From the NCBI RefSeq assembly GCF_013001025.1, contig NZ_CP053021.1:4471001-4535000 (forward strand): 64,000 bases of DNA, read 5' to 3'. The DNA comes from Sphingobium yanoikuyae (GTDB lineage: Bacteria > Pseudomonadota > Alphaproteobacteria > Sphingomonadales > Sphingomonadaceae). Below the pieces are notes generated by a model that searched no databases, was not told the origin of the DNA, and saw only the letters and a list, made by a program, of their open reading frames with translations. The position numbers were made by a program, and so were the translations under genes. How positions within the stretch are numbered: the first letter of the stretch is position 1; every line of letters starts with the position of its first letter. Positions 63,121 to 64,000 of the stretch are shown one piece after another.

Positions 63121-63925
63121 TCTGGTCTGGCCGCTGCGCGATGCGCCAAGCGGCGCCTTCGCCCTGGAAGACGCCAATGCCGCGCCCGAACAGGCGATCG
63201 TCACCGCCGTCGATCGCCCGGTGCTGCTCGGCTATGCGCCCGACAGACCCAATGGCCGCGCCATGCTCATCCTGGGCGGCGGCGGCTATGTCGCGCTGAT
63301 GGCCGGACGCGAAGGGGTTCAGGTCGCGCAATGGCTGACGTCGCTCGGCTATCATGCCTTCGTCCTCATCCACCGCTTTCCCCATGCCGGTACCGGCCCG
63401 TCCGCGCCGCTCGACGATGCGCTCGCCGCGATGCGGATGATCCGCGCGTCCGATCTGGCGCCCGATGGCGTCGGCGTCGTCGGCCTCTCCTCGGGCGGCC
63501 ATCTCGCCGCCTGTCTCGCCGCGCATTATCCGGCGGACTGGGGCGATGTCGCGCCACAGCGGCCCGACGTCATGGTCATCGGCTATGCGCCCATCTCGAC
63601 CAATGCCAAAGGGCGCACCATCGTCGCCGACAAGCCGCCACTGCCGCCGGTGGAAAAGCAGGCGCTCTACGACGTGCTTCAGCCGGACGCGCAACTATTG
63701 GCCGGCCCGCCCCCGGCCTTCATCGTCTATGCCGGCAATGATCCGGTGGTGCCGGTCGAGAACGCCCATCGCCTAACTCGCGCCTGGCAGGATGCGGGCG
63801 GCAGCGCGGAACTGCACATCTTCGCCGACGCCCCCCATGGATTCGCACTCGACACGCCGGATCAGCCCGTCTCGCTCTGGCCGCGCCTGTGCGAAGCCTG
63901 GCTCAGACAGGTCGGCTTCCTGTAA
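63107..63925 (+). CDS. Alpha/beta-hydrolase esterase without signal peptide
   Basis: 272 residues from ATG 63107 with GGGAG upstream; starts in the end of the GH43 gene. Core motifs: AMLILGGGGYVALMAGREG, GLSSGGHLAACL, YAGNDPVVPVENAH and DAPHGFALD, the Ser-Asp-His triad. Its blocks align with those of the secreted esterase at 53305 (GGGY...EG, LxxAxxAxRxIR, G-S-GGHLAA). Lack of an export signal suggests action on imported acetylated fragments (inference). Confidence 0.8.
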   Translation: MLAADLVWPLRDAPSGAFALEDANAAPEQAIVTAVDRPVLLGYAPDRPNGRAMLILGGGGYVALMAGREGVQVAQWLTSLGYHAFVLIHRFPHAGTGPSAPLDDALAAMRMIRASDLAPDGVGVVGLSSGGHLAACLAAHYPADWGDVAPQRPDVMVIGYAPISTNAKGRTIVADKPPLPPVEKQALYDVLQPDAQLLAGPPPAFIVYAGNDPVVPVENAHRLTRAWQDAGGSAELHIFADAPHGFALDTPDQPVSLWPRLCEAWLRQVGFL

Positions 63926-63943
63926 ACTTCGCTGTCACCTTAA

Positions 63944-63963
63944 GCGGGCTTTGATCAGCCCGC
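63944..63963. terminator. Short hairpin after the esterase gene
   Basis: GCGGGCT-TTGATC-AGCCCGC, a 7-bp stem 18 bases after the esterase stop and overlapping the end of the convergent partial gene. It has no T run, so terminator function is tentative. Confidence 0.35.
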
Positions 63964-64000
63964 GCGGCGCCTGAGCGTTTCAAGCTGCCGATGCGTCAGC
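63955..64000 (-). CDS. C-terminal end of a gene running off the window (minus strand)
   Basis: A minus-strand frame reading LTHRQLETLRRRAG then TGA reaches the window edge without a stop. The charged helical end looks protein-like, but 14 codons are too few to assign a family. Confidence 0.35.
   Translation of the reverse strand, partial: LTHRQLETLRRRAG

Overview
This is a GC-rich chromosomal stretch that reads as a sphingomonad (Sphingobium/Sphingomonas-like alphaproteobacterium). The evidence is the gene order mutY, DUF721 (DciA-like), two DsbA-like genes, smc; a plant/proteobacterial-type GshA; a large TonB-dependent receptor next to sulfotransferase-like and TPR/aspartyl-hydroxylase genes; and an L-rhamnose route of the type described from Sphingomonas. 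All calls come from reading the sequence. No database search was run.

Layout. Bases 1-6.8 kb hold housekeeping genes: an ICMT-like methyltransferase, gshA, rsmE, ubiA, a phospholipase D and a class I/II aminotransferase. Bases 6.8-8.3 kb are a small mobile/accessory island: an intact IS5-family element with a -1 frameshift transposase, inserted in a CTAG site that contains the stop codon of a BrnT/BrnA toxin-antitoxin pair. Bases 8.3-24.9 kb are core genes: smc, two DsbA-like oxidoreductases, the DciA-like protein, mutY, nudC, a TldD/PmbA peptidase, an inositol-monophosphatase-family enzyme, an SGNH hydrolase, an acyltransferase, purD and xseA with overlapping start codons, DUF2093 and an M23 peptidase. 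Bases 25-31 kb hold the TonB receptor module. Bases 31-39 kb hold clpB and two large secreted peptidases (M28 and M16). Bases 39-44 kb are a MarR-controlled FUSC/DUF1656/HlyD/outer-membrane-factor efflux operon with a clear operator-like palindrome.

The most interesting part is 44.1-63.9 kb, a contiguous locus that looks built to consume rhamnogalacturonan-I pectin. Galactan side-chain enzymes (GH43-like, GH53 endo-galactanase, GH35 beta-galactosidase), a CE12-type rhamnogalacturonan acetylesterase and a second esterase lie beside KduI/KduD, which process the 5-keto-4-deoxyuronate released from galacturonic acid. They also lie beside a complete set for non-phosphorylative L-rhamnose catabolism: rhamnose dehydrogenase, lactonase, L-rhamnonate dehydratase, 2-keto-3-deoxy-L-rhamnonate 4-dehydrogenase, diketo-deoxyrhamnonate hydrolase, the RhaT transporter and an IclR regulator. 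In the Sphingomonas pathway the last step gives pyruvate and L-lactate, and this locus carries lutABC for L-lactate oxidation inside the same gene run. Backbone lyases or hydrolases, KdgK and KDPG aldolase, and a dedicated outer-membrane importer are not in the window.

The genes are densely packed, with many ATGA/GTGA start-stop overlaps. The only stretch over 300 bases without a gene is 24915-25302, the leader of the TonB receptor gene. No tRNA, rRNA or CRISPR array was seen.
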